DNA of 64,000 nucleotides from Alligator mississippiensis. Taxonomy: Eukaryota > Chordata > Crocodylia > Alligatoridae. The position numbers and the translations under genes were made by a program. Of this stretch, positions 56,901-64,000 are shown piece after piece. The stretch's first letter is position 1; every line of letters starts with the position of its first letter. The DNA is taken from contig NC_081835.1 of the NCBI RefSeq assembly GCF_030867095.1, forward strand, positions 41,337,892-41,401,891, written 5' to 3'. The notes below the pieces were generated by a model. The model searched no databases, was not told where the DNA came from, and saw only the letters and a program-made list of their open reading frames with translations.

Positions 56901-59900
56901 GAGCTCCACCATAAAACCAGCCACGGTTCTAGAAAGAGAATACCCCTGTGACAACCAAGACAGCTGTGACTGGCTTTAGCTTTTACAAGCAATCTCCATA
57001 CAGCTTTGAGGCAGCTGTTCCCTCTGTCTTTCCACTCAGTGGGCAGCTGGTGGGGCTGGCTAAAATCATGGCTGGGCAGGTGGAGAAGTCCTGGATGTGG
57101 ATGTGTGGCCTGGATTGGTTTACCAGCCTCCAGCCCTGCTTACACACTCCCCATGCCCACACCCCAGCCTGAATCCTTGCTTCCATCACCTTGGCCTCCC
57201 TCATCCCATTCTTTCTCCTGCTCCCATAATTCTTCCCTCTCCCACTCCCTCCTCCCTGCACGTGTGTGTGCAGAGCCTGTGGATAAGGGAGGCAGATGGC
57301 TATTCTGGGGGATGAAAATACCTGGCAGTGAGCAGCAGGTTCCTGCCAGCTGGTTTGTCTCAAATGTGGGGGGCAATTCTGTATGTCTGTGTGTGACTTG
57401 TAAAACAGGCAAGCTTGGGGGCTGAATTTGGTTATAAAAGTATGAAATCAAAGAATTGTAGTCCTGCACTGAGGGTGGGTCTCAGCACAGCCTTAGCTCT
57501 GGAGTCGCTCCTGATGTCCCTCTGTGGAATACCTCATTAAGATCTCCTGTGCCATGGACACTGCTGGTACTTAAAACCTGGGTCACCTCCCTCTCTTTGA
57601 AATGCTCTGCACTCTCCTGTGCTGTGCAGTATACCAGGACTAGCCGTGGTGAGTGCCACCCTGGGTTTTGGGATACATGAGGGTATTCCCACCTTTGTGC
57701 TCCCCTGTACTGGGTGAACTGCCAGGGGTGCTGTTGCTGGTGCTGTGGGACATGACACGCTGCAGCTCCTCAGGGTAAGGGGCAGATACATTGTACCAAA
57801 TATAGCAGAGTATATACTTACTGGTGTTGCTTGGTGTACCCCTGCTTGGGCATGGAGACTTGGCTGTGGCTTCCCTACTGGCTGGGGTGGGGTGGGCTGC
57901 TGCTGTGGTAGCCGCGAGGAGGGTGGTCCTTGAGCTCCCAACTGCTGCTGCACCCTAGCCTGCTGCTGTGGCTGCTGTTGCAGGGGCTGCTGGGCAGGGC
58001 CTCCTTGCTGTTGAGCAGGCTGCCTGGATGATGGCTGCTGCTGCCTGGTTGATGGCTGTTGTGGCTGCTGCAGTGGCTGCTGCCCTGGTTGTTGTTGCCT
58101 TGTTTGCTGTGGTGGCTGCTGTGGTTGATGGGGAAGGGGCTCTGTTTTCTGTGGCTGAGGTGGTGGTTTTTGTGTTTTCTGGGACTCTGAGGTATGGTGG
58201 TAACTGGATGGCTGCCGGGATTGCTGTGAGTACTCTGAAGTGCTGGAAGGGTAACCTGGCTGTGTTCTCATTTCTGACTGCTGAGTCTTCTTCTGGGAAG
58301 AAGGCTGTGTGTGTGCGCGGGGTTCATGGCGGCCCTGATCTCTGGGGTGCTGCTTGGATGACCTCCGAGGTTGATCGTCATTTGGGTGGCGTGAGGATGA
58401 ATGCCTTCCATACTCTCCATGGTGCCTGTGGTCTTTGGAAGAAGAATGACGTGGTTGAGAGTAATCATCATGCTGCCACAGGTCGTCATCTGGAGGCTCA
58501 TCATAGTCATGGTAGGTGTGTTTAACTGAAGCTCTCTTCTGAGAGGAAGAGGCGTGGCCACTGCAATGCCTAAATCTTTCTGAGCGAGCATCCCTCGGTT
58601 TATCAAACCAGTCTGTCTCCTCCTGACCCAAATGATAGGCTTCAGAAACCAAAAATAGATCACAGTCAATCTCTCGATCCAAAGGCATGAATGTGGCCCA
58701 GACTGAAGCCATGCAATGAAATAAAAAAAATGCAAGCAGCTTATCACATGCATATGGGATACATCACAGCAGCAAGTCAAGACCCCTCCCCAACAACGTA
58801 CAAACAGGGTTTTACATGTCTTTACATTGAGCAAGCACTGAACACCAACAAGCTAACACAAAACACCCAAAACAAAGAGTGGAAAAGGGAGAAGGCACAT
58901 GGCGAGCAAACTCAGGCTGTGAGACTGTCTTTGCATATGAGGTGCATGAGCATGCTCTGGGATGTATCACCACAGGTAGCTGTTACCTTCACTGTCTGAA
59001 ACAACGCAATGTGAATCATCCATCATGTAACCATCCTCATGCTTGTAAGCGTGGTTCCTTGGCACATCTTTGATATGTTCTTGTACATCAGGCAGTGAGT
59101 GGCTGGAGCAGAACTGAGGACAGCTGTCCCCAGCTGATGGAGGGAGCGGTCCACCTGAGGAACGGGACACACCCACGGACTTTCCTAAAGGACTGATGGG
59201 ACTTTCCTCTTCTGAGGCCTGTGTGCGAATGGGAGGTCGTCCTCGACCCTGACTCATGATAAGGGAAGAAGGCTTGGAGCTGCCTTTCTGGGATCTTTCC
59301 ATGCTGTCTCTCTCATAGGATTTGCTTCTGCTGCTCACATCGCGACTTGACGATTTCTCTGTCCCATAACCAGACGATCTTGATCTGCTTCCACTGCTGT
59401 ACACTCTCTCATCATCATCTGTCATATCCCTGCCAGGCACACCATAGTATTTCTGCTGTTCATACACATTCTTCTTGAGGCCATAGGTGATCTCATCCTG
59501 AAACTTCTTTGCTCTGGATGCCACATTGCTGCTGCTGACAGATGTAGTCACTGTGTATGAGGCCAGGTCTGACTCCACATCTTTGGCTTCTTCTATGGGG
59601 GAGAATTTGGAAATCTTCTGCTCCATACCTTGTTTTCTGTGCTTACTGCGCTTGGAGGAGATAACAGCAGGGGCCAAGTTTTTGGAAGAATGTTTCTGCA
59701 CCCCTGTGCCAGAACCGTGCTTGTCTGGCCGTGAAGAGTGCCGGTAATCGTCCCCATAGTAATAAGAACTGCTGCTCCCTGACATCCTGCCATTGCTCTC
59801 TGGCCCCCTGTGGTAGCTGCCCTTTCCTCGATGGTCAGTACTGTGGTGGTCATATATGTCCTCCTCTGACTCCTCCTCCGTTTTGGCATAGCAGCATGGT

Positions 59901-61168
59901 CTGTTGGAACTATCAGCATCCACCAGATCACTTTTTTCTTTAAGTTGGCGGCCATTACTGCCTTGCATTTGCACCTCTCTCTTCTGGCTTTCTGCCACTG
60001 TGCTGTCTTTGGTTAGTTCACTAATGTCATCAATCATCACGTAGTTGCGAGGAATGTTCTGCTCCAGGTTTGTATAAAGAGACTCAGATGAATAAGTGGC
60101 TGAAGGGCTGTGCACAGCATTGCTCCGGTCAGGTGGCTTGGCCTCTGGGGTCTTGTACTGCTCATAGCTGCTGGTCACTGTTGTGGTGCTAAAGGTGACA
60201 TCTGGGGCAGCTGAAGAGACTGTCACAGCTGGACTGCCAATCACTTCATAATTAGTAGGAATCTTTTGCTCTAAGTCAGCCAGTGATGTCTGCCGTGGCT
60301 TCTGGTGTGTGGACTGCGTGTCTGCCTGGGTTTGGAAAAGTGCACTCTGTGCTGGCAGCAAGGGTGTTGAGTTGGGGTAGGTGGTCTGTGTTTGATAGTG
60401 ATTAGGCAGCCGGAAACCTTGCTGGCTCTGCAGCCCCAAGTCTGATTGGTAGCTGGTGTTTGGAGTGAAGGTATGTGCTTGATACGTACTCTGTGAGGGA
60501 TAGGTGGGCAGCTGACTTGCCTGGAAGCCATTCTGAGAGGTGCCGGTACTCACCACAGGGTACTGGGGAGGCTGACTTCTCATTTGTTGGAAAGCACTGG
60601 GGCTCTGCAGACCTGCTGGTCCTGTGGGGTACTGATAAGGGGCATAAGAGGAGGCTGATGTATACTGCAAACTGGAAAATTCAGCATACTGGTTAGCTGA
60701 GGTGGTACTTGGCCGGGTGAGCAGACTGCTGCCCTCATAGCTGGAGAGACGTAAATTGTTCAGCTCACTGTCAGACATGTAATCCCTGTTCTCTCCAAGG
60801 CATCTTAGGTAGGGATAGTCTCGGATACTCCTATCCTTCAGTAGAGACTCCTTTCTTTGAGTAATTCCCAGCTCCAGATATTTCAGCTTGGCATCGATCT
60901 CCTTCTCTTCCTCATCTAACTCAGCTTGCTTCTTCCTTAGTTTTGTAGATTCATGTTCCACCAGCTTCAGATCACGGTCAATGTCTTTGAGCAGACTGGC
61001 CTTGGTTACCTGCAGAGCTTGCCCTCCTATCCCCTTCTGCATGAGGCTAGGCAGGTACATTTGGGAGTGGGCTTGACTGGCCAGAGGTAGGTGAGCTTCC
61101 TCTGGAGGGGGGCTGGGTAGGGTGCGTTTTACCTTCCGAATCAGTGTGCTGGACTGCAAACTGGAAAT
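46449..61168 (-). CDS. BSN: bassoon, C-terminal part (5 coding exons)
   Basis: A giant presynaptic cytomatrix protein that scaffolds the active zone. Exons from 5' to 3': 61168-58987, 58639-57822, 56664-56565, 55751-55611, 46489-46435 (stop at 46449). All junctions are GT..AG and keep the frame; the 3282 nt give 1093 residues plus stop, about the last quarter of a protein of some 3900 residues. Landmarks as in mammalian bassoon are ISSLQSSTLIRKVKRTLPSPPPEE at the first exon's start, a Glu/Lys/Leu coiled coil, SDSE/AYHLGQEETDWFDKPR across a junction, a Gln-rich stretch, DGESMFSKILPGGAAEQAGKL and the ending SFW. The large upstream exons lie beyond the right edge of the window. It is followed downstream by APEH in the same orientation, as in human 3p21.31. 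No break was seen. Confidence 0.95.
46946..48662. mobile_element. hAT-like element with GC-rich core, copy 1
   Basis: The left end CAGGGATCCTGGTTTTC is mirrored by the right end, which on the minus strand reads CAGGGATCCGGGTTTTTC. Just inside the left end, CTCTGATAAA repeats three times. The 1.5-kb core is very GC-rich with no transposase domain. The right-hand 250 bp match copy 2 (TTGCAGGCTGGAGC, TTTGCAA). The flanks CTGATCAT and CAATCATG are only loosely alike, so the target duplication is doubtful here. It lies in the BSN intron before the last coding exon. Confidence 0.65.
48663..49914. other. BSN intron, nothing recognised
   Basis: No frame with a recognisable domain and no clear repeat between the first hAT-like copy and the foldback repeat. 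Confidence 0.4.
49915..50330. repeat. foldback repeat with G-rich/C-rich arms
   Basis: The left arm (CAGAATGGGAGGGGGAAAGG, about 49930) and the right arm (CCTTTCCCCCCTCCCATTCTG, about 50105) are inverted copies spanning roughly 49925-50140. The outer right part up to 50330 (AAAGCATTCCTAGTTACAGC, GGGAGCTGCATTTC) matches 63400-63470. Related fragments lie at 16060-16200 and 63120-63480. Confidence 0.6.
50756..52883. mobile_element. hAT-like element with GC-rich core, copy 2
   Basis: The left end CAGGGGTGCTGGTTTTC and the right end (minus strand CAGGGATCCGTGTTTTCTGC) are related inverted repeats like those of copy 1. The flanks GTGATAAC (50748-50755) and GTAATAAC (52884-52891) agree at 7 of 8 positions, as expected of an aged hAT target duplication. 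The core is GC-rich without a transposase frame, and its left third has been invaded by a TG/TA/CA satellite. The right end shares TTGCAGGCTGGAGC and neighbouring sequence with copy 1. Confidence 0.75.
50884..51191. repeat. palindromic TG/TA/CA microsatellite
   Basis: Runs of TG, then TA, then CA form a self-complementary block (about 50905-51006), followed by further ATAT/GTGT runs. The flanks ATTGTGGTCATCTGATACCT (50884-50903) and ATGTATCAGATGATCACAAT (51172-51191) are inverted copies, 18 of 20 matching. CATCTGATACATACATATTAT also repeats directly near 51005 and 51107. Such DNA can extrude as a cruciform and is hard to assemble. Confidence 0.8.
53030..53260. repeat. GC-rich interspersed repeat with a hairpin
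   Basis: GAAACCGGAAGTGC and GCACTTCTGGTTTC form a 14-nt stem around 53070-53110. The right part CCCCCCAGACTCGGGAGGCACCAGT recurs as CCCCCCAGTCTCAGAAGGCACCAGT near 63765-63790, so both are probably ends of one element. Confidence 0.45.
53430..55215 (+). mobile_element. L2-like LINE, 3' part, split by a MITE
   Basis: Before the MITE the frames hold LLDLSAAF-like, GSVLLPLQFNVSIKSLGKAVQRF and YQYAHNTQLYL, where other L2-type elements have YADDTQLYL. After it come LKLNPDKAEVMVV, RLDYCNVL, LQRLHWLPISFQAQFKVLVLT and PRLWNSL, the order of the L2 reverse-transcriptase C-terminus. The 3' end is AAATCAATAAATATT. It is 5'-truncated with several stops and frame changes, and the first Asp pair of the active site is altered. 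It lies in the BSN 9.1-kb intron, antisense to the gene. Confidence 0.75.
53912..54336. mobile_element. MITE inserted in the L2-like LINE
   Basis: The left end GGGTGCGTCCAGATGAGTGC pairs with the right end, which reads GGCAGGTCCACATGAGC on the minus strand. LINE coding similarity stops at its left border and resumes at its right border (LKLNPDKAEV). The ends belong to the group seen at 26281, 36360 and 62731. The interior codes for nothing. Confidence 0.65.
55611..55751 (-). CDS. BSN: BSN exon with the conserved SKILPGGAAEQAGKL block
   Basis: A 141-nt exon between TTTCCCAACAG and GAAG/GTAAGA. It reads HKVGQKPAGATPSAATAAGQ and then GVDGESMFSKILPGGAAEQ. Human bassoon has GADGESVFSKILPGGAAEQAGKLTEA here. 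The exon starts with two nucleotides of a codon whose first G comes from the 100-nt exon. Confidence 0.93.
56565..56664 (-). CDS. BSN: BSN 100-nt exon
   Basis: The acceptor CATGTTACAG precedes 56664 and the donor GCAG/GTCAGT ends it at 56565. It reads PKAEQMEASKPTTKVPQQ then PGRVPQAQPPGAAAA. The human counterpart has RAEQTNGSKGTAKAPQQGRAPQAQP. Its length, one over a multiple of three, is needed to join the 818-nt and 141-nt exons in frame, which supports it. Confidence 0.88.
57822..58639 (-). CDS. BSN: BSN His/Ser-rich and Gln-rich exon
   Basis: An 818-nt exon. Joined to the previous exon it reads SDSE-AYHLGQEETDWFDKPR, exactly as in mammalian bassoon; its acceptor is TTTCTGAAG at 58640. The first half is rich in His, Asp, Arg and Ser (HSYHDYDEPP-like), the second in Gln and Pro (about 57880-58160), a low-complexity stretch likely to vary in length. 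The donor is ACACCA/GTAAGT at 57822. A second in-frame acceptor lies 63 nt upstream. Confidence 0.92.
58987..61168 (-). CDS. BSN: BSN 2.2-kb exon with coiled coil
   Basis: A 2182-nt exon that starts after TTTTCTAG and ends GAAG/GTAACAG. It opens ISSLQSSTLIRKVKRTLPSPPPEE. Roughly residues 57-113 (about 61000-60830) form a charged coiled coil (LKLVEHESTKLRKKQAELDE, KEIDAKLKYLELGI), the region of bassoon that is known to pair with ELKS/CAST and related proteins. Tyr/Gln/Ser-rich disordered sequence follows, with two PTNYEVIGS/PRNYVMIDD-type motifs, then Ser/Arg-rich sequence. It ends HCVVSDSE. Confidence 0.95.
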
Positions 61169-61974
61169 CTAGAAAACAATTGAAACGTGTTAATTCTGGA
61201 CAGGGGAAAATTTTTCTAAAGAGGATAAAGGCACATACTGCACATCCCTTTGGGAACTGGTTCTGTAGGAACACTCTGCACTCCTGTGCTGCCTTGCATC
61301 AGAGTTTAGCAATGCCCTTAAACATTAATTTGTTAAGATTCTACACGCTCCCAGGTTATTACAGTAGTTGATGGACTAGAGTGAAAACTGAGATGCAGGT
61401 ATGAGAAATAACTGACCAAGGTCAGAAAGTTGGATAGCAGTTGGGATGGAAGATGTATCCAAGAGACTTGACTTATGGCCTCCTTCTACCACAAAAGGAG
61501 GTAAGTGACTTCCATCCTGCCTGACTTCCATATCATGCATCTAGTTCCAGGACTTCAATCCTAGTTTAAAGTCTGTAAGTACCTAAGTTTTCAAGATTTA
61601 AATCTATCAGTTACCTAAAATTCTGCTTCTGTACATGCCCAGAAGTGCCTGAATCTTTCAGTGACAAGCAGTTCAGCACCTAACTCAGGCTAAAGCCCTG
61701 CTGGGACCAAGTGACTAGATGTGCCTCAGATCATTTGGCCTGAAGGTTTCAATCTCAATAGTGTAACTAAGAGAGGATAAGCAGTACTCGAGCCCTGGGG
61801 GTGCAAAACTAGCAGCCACCCCAAAATAATGTGGTGCAAAAATAGCAACCCCTACCACTGCTGCTGCCTGGAAAAACTGCCCAGTTATTCCTCTGCCCAA
61901 TCTGCTAGGTATTCCCAGACCACAAGGAACAGATCAGGCCCCATCCAAACGTGGCTGATGCGGCGGCACTAACC

Positions 61975-62385
61975 CATTTTATACAGTAAGTAGAGCACTC
62001 ACCTGGGATGTGAGCCCAAATTTTAATTCCCTTCTCTGCCAGATGAATTCAAACACTCATTTTTCATGATTGCAGAGAATACTCTAACCAACAGGCTACA
62101 GCGGAGAACTCTTCCTCCCTCCTGTTCAGGCTGTTCCACTTTGCATGGAATACTTAAATATTAATTGGGTATGAGAACAAAAGTATGCACGTGAGTAACA
62201 CTATAGCCTAGTGCTTAGACAACATACGGGGAAGGGGAAACCTGGCTTCAGTCCTTACTCCACTAAATGTATGGCTCAGTTCTTACTCCACTATATATCC
62301 CTGTTTTATGCTTAGGAGTCAGTTGGACAAACACTGTAACCCATGTCCCCTCTTTATCAGGTGGTTGCCCTAACCACTAGGTCTA
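61975..62385. repeat. two tRNA-like palindromic repeats
   Basis: At 61975-62110, GTAGAGCACTCACCTGGGATGTGAG is mirrored by AATACTCTAACCAACAGGCTAC. At 62195-62385, TATAGCCTAGTGCTTAGA is mirrored by CCCTAACCACTAGGTCTA. Each looks like a MITE with inverted halves. The tRNA-like look is limited to box motifs. Confidence 0.4.
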
Positions 62386-62547
62386 ATCTATTATTCTCAT
62401 ATCCTTATTATCTATTATTATCCTTATCCTCTATTATTCTCATATCCTTACTAAAAGACACTGCAGCCAAACAGTTGATCATACACATCAAATTCAGTTT
62501 TGCCAGATATAGTAATAATGGGCCACAGTTTAACAGACATGAGTTTA

Positions 62548-62970
62548 GAATCATAGAATCACAGAATCATAGAGAAGTAGGATGGGGATATCCTTATCCA
62601 AACCATCCTATAACCATTGCCTAGCCTATTAGCAAAGGTACAGTCAGCCCTAACACAACACAGGACATAACACCCTAATCCGCCACAGGTAAGGTAGCAG
62701 GACCGTGGTGGCCAACATCCTGCTTCTGTAAGGGCGCATCTACACATCGCTGTACGACAACATTGCTATGGCACCATGCTTTAGTACTTCCTTTTGATTT
62801 CACAGCTACATTGCTGTGCAGATGTGTAGACACACCCTAAAGGTTGTAAAATATGCTCAAGAGATCCAAGGAAGACCGTCATGGCCCCTGCTACAGAGGA
62901 ATGCAAAATTCCTTCCTGACCCCAAATATGGCCATCTGACCCTGAGTTGGAGGGCAAGACCCTCTAGCCA
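62548..62970 (-). mobile_element. old CR1/L3-type LINE 3' end, split by a MITE
   Basis: AATCATAGAATCACAGAATCATAG at the left is the reverse of a CR1 3' tail. Further right TTCCTTCCTGACCCCAAATATGG is a stretch remembered from CR1-type 3' regions of turtles. The MITE at 62731-62838 lies between. No frame is left. Confidence 0.5.
62731..62838. mobile_element. 108-bp MITE
   Basis: The left end AGGGCGCATCTACACATCGC pairs with the right end, which reads AGGGTGTGTCTACACATC on the minus strand. TA dinucleotides flank it on both sides, suggesting a TA target. The interior GCACCATGCTTTAGTACT is also found in reverse in the MITE at 36360. It is the shortest member of the group. Confidence 0.7.
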
Positions 62971-63119
62971 AGAACAGGGACGACGCGTAGGGGATGCATG
63001 TGGGTGTACAGCTACGCCCCTACAGAAAAGCATGGTTGGAACCTGTGCAGAGTGCTTTAGAAGTGCCCAGTCGCATGAGTAATCCAAAGTGGAGTGCCTT
63101 CATTACATCTGTCAGTGCG

Positions 63120-63480
63120 TGGGGGGAGCAGGGCTCCAGTGCTGTCTTCCGAAGTCGGGGTGGGGGAGGTCTCCAGTCCACCCATCCTACCCTCCAGTGC
63201 AGGCTGGGCAAACCCCAGACAGAACTCCCTCCCCTCCCTTCTCCCCTTCCCATTCTGAAGACAGCACCGGAGCTGGGAAGGGGGAGGGACAGGGCTGGGG
63301 GAAAGCAGCTGCAGACATGCGGCTGCTCCAAAACGGAGCTTGATCCCCCAACCCCCTGGGCCCAACAGCAAACATCTTTTTGGTTAGGGGAATTGCTATA
63401 ACCCATAGTACTTTCTGCAAAGCATCATGAGTTACAGAGGGAAGCTGCATGTCTGTCAATGCCCACAGTAACACTAACAG
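63120..63480. repeat. copy of the foldback repeat family
   Basis: GTGCTGTCTTC at the left and GAAGACAGCAC near 63260 are inverted. The C-rich strand CTCCCTCCCCTCCC and the right part GCAAAGCATCATGAGTTACAG and GGGAAGCTGCATGTC match the element at 49915-50330. On the reverse strand it matches 16060-16200. Confidence 0.5.
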
Positions 63481-63589
63481 ATCAGTCAGATTCCTTAGCT
63501 TTGTGTGATTGGTGAACAGCATACAAGGAACAAAAATAAGAATCCCCTTAATCTTTTCCCAGAATTTGAACAAAATGGCCCAAATGCAT

Positions 63590-63810
63590 AATCAACTCAT
63601 ATGGGGGGCATGGGGAAGTGCCCCGGCTAAGATTAGCTGCCACCGCCGTCTGCAGGCAGTTGTCACCCACCACCCTCCTCCCCTGTGCCGCTGCCACCAC
63701 TGCCAGCTTCTGCAGGTGGTTTCCGTTTACTGCTTGCCACTGACGCTGCTGCCTACAAATGGTGTCCCCCCAGTCTCAGAAGGCACCAGTTATTCATGCC
63801 TAAATGGGTT
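63590..63810. repeat. GC-rich repeat sharing an end with 53030-53260
   Basis: The stretch ends CCCCCCAGTCTCAGAAGGCACCAGT, nearly the same as the sequence near 53215-53240. The left part differs. It has no coding capacity. Confidence 0.4.
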
Positions 63811-64000
63811 CCAAGTTTAAAAGAAACCAGTTGGAAATGCCTTTTAAGTAGCTAAAATTGGTCTAATTTATTGATGAGAAGATTACCAGCCTGTTGGACC
63901 AGCACAGTCTCTGCTGATGATGCAGCTCTGCTCTGCACAGATTCTTGTGAAATTGTGGGAGTGGGGTTGGTAGACTTTTTTGCGTCCATTCAGAGGGGAG

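Larger units (their letters stand above)
61169..64000. other. BSN: BSN intron at the right edge
   Basis: No coding exon was recognised between the 2.2-kb exon and the window edge, so the next upstream BSN exon lies outside. The interval holds small palindromic repeats, an old CR1-type fragment with a MITE, and copies of two other repeats listed separately. Confidence 0.6.

Noticed and set aside
57537-57821. Continuation of the BSN Gln-rich frame past 57822
   Set aside because: The strong GTAAGT donor ends the exon there, and the next exons at 56664 and 55751 join in frame with clear similarity to mammalian bassoon. The continuation has none.
1-64000. CRISPR arrays, operons, phage-like modules or other prokaryotic systems
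   Set aside because: None was seen. Spliced vertebrate genes and vertebrate repeats account for the recognisable content.

Overview
The window is vertebrate nuclear DNA, most likely from a sauropsid and probably a crocodilian. It has small exons with GT..AG introns, a CpG-island promoter, many CR1 LINEs, hAT-type DNA transposons, a Penelope-like element and MITE-like elements with shared ends. The lineage is inferred from the repeat mix; no database was searched.

Two host genes could be assembled by hand, both on the minus strand. APEH (acylaminoacyl-peptide hydrolase) is complete: 22 coding exons between 15402 and 2665 join in one frame to 734 codons plus a stop, with Ser, Asp and His of the catalytic triad in place. 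Upstream of it lies the 3' part of BSN (bassoon, a presynaptic active-zone scaffold). Five coding exons between 61168 and 46449 join in frame to 1093 codons plus a stop. A further 3'UTR exon is inferred to end at a poly(A) signal near 35555. BSN followed by APEH in the same orientation is the order known at human 3p21.31.

Layout: 1-2560 is the APEH downstream flank, with one uncertain terminal-exon candidate. 2581-15402 is APEH, whose introns hold an 887-bp hAT with a perfect 8-bp target duplication, an old CR1 and two inverted-repeat structures. 14940-16110 is the APEH CpG island. 16110-35540 is a repeat-dominated intergenic stretch holding three CR1 copies, a hairpin-rich GC block inside one of them, a 1-kb TIR element, a Penelope-like 3' end with a GIY-YIG domain, and a near-complete CR1 lying inside another repeat. 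35540-46434 is the inferred BSN 3'UTR exon and 3'UTR intron. 46435-61168 holds the BSN coding exons; the 9.1-kb intron between the last two holds two copies of an hAT-like element with a GC-rich core, a palindromic TG/TA/CA satellite and an L2-like LINE cut by a MITE. 61169-64000 is BSN intron with old repeats.

The two genes are not functionally linked. APEH is a cytosolic serine peptidase that removes N-acylated residues from peptides; BSN organises presynaptic release sites. No RNA gene, CRISPR array or bacterial-type operon was seen. The most noteworthy items are an in-frame alternative acceptor in BSN that would add 21 codons, a group of at least six TIR elements with related ends, the two GC-core hAT-like copies, the foldback repeats, and the Penelope-like relic.
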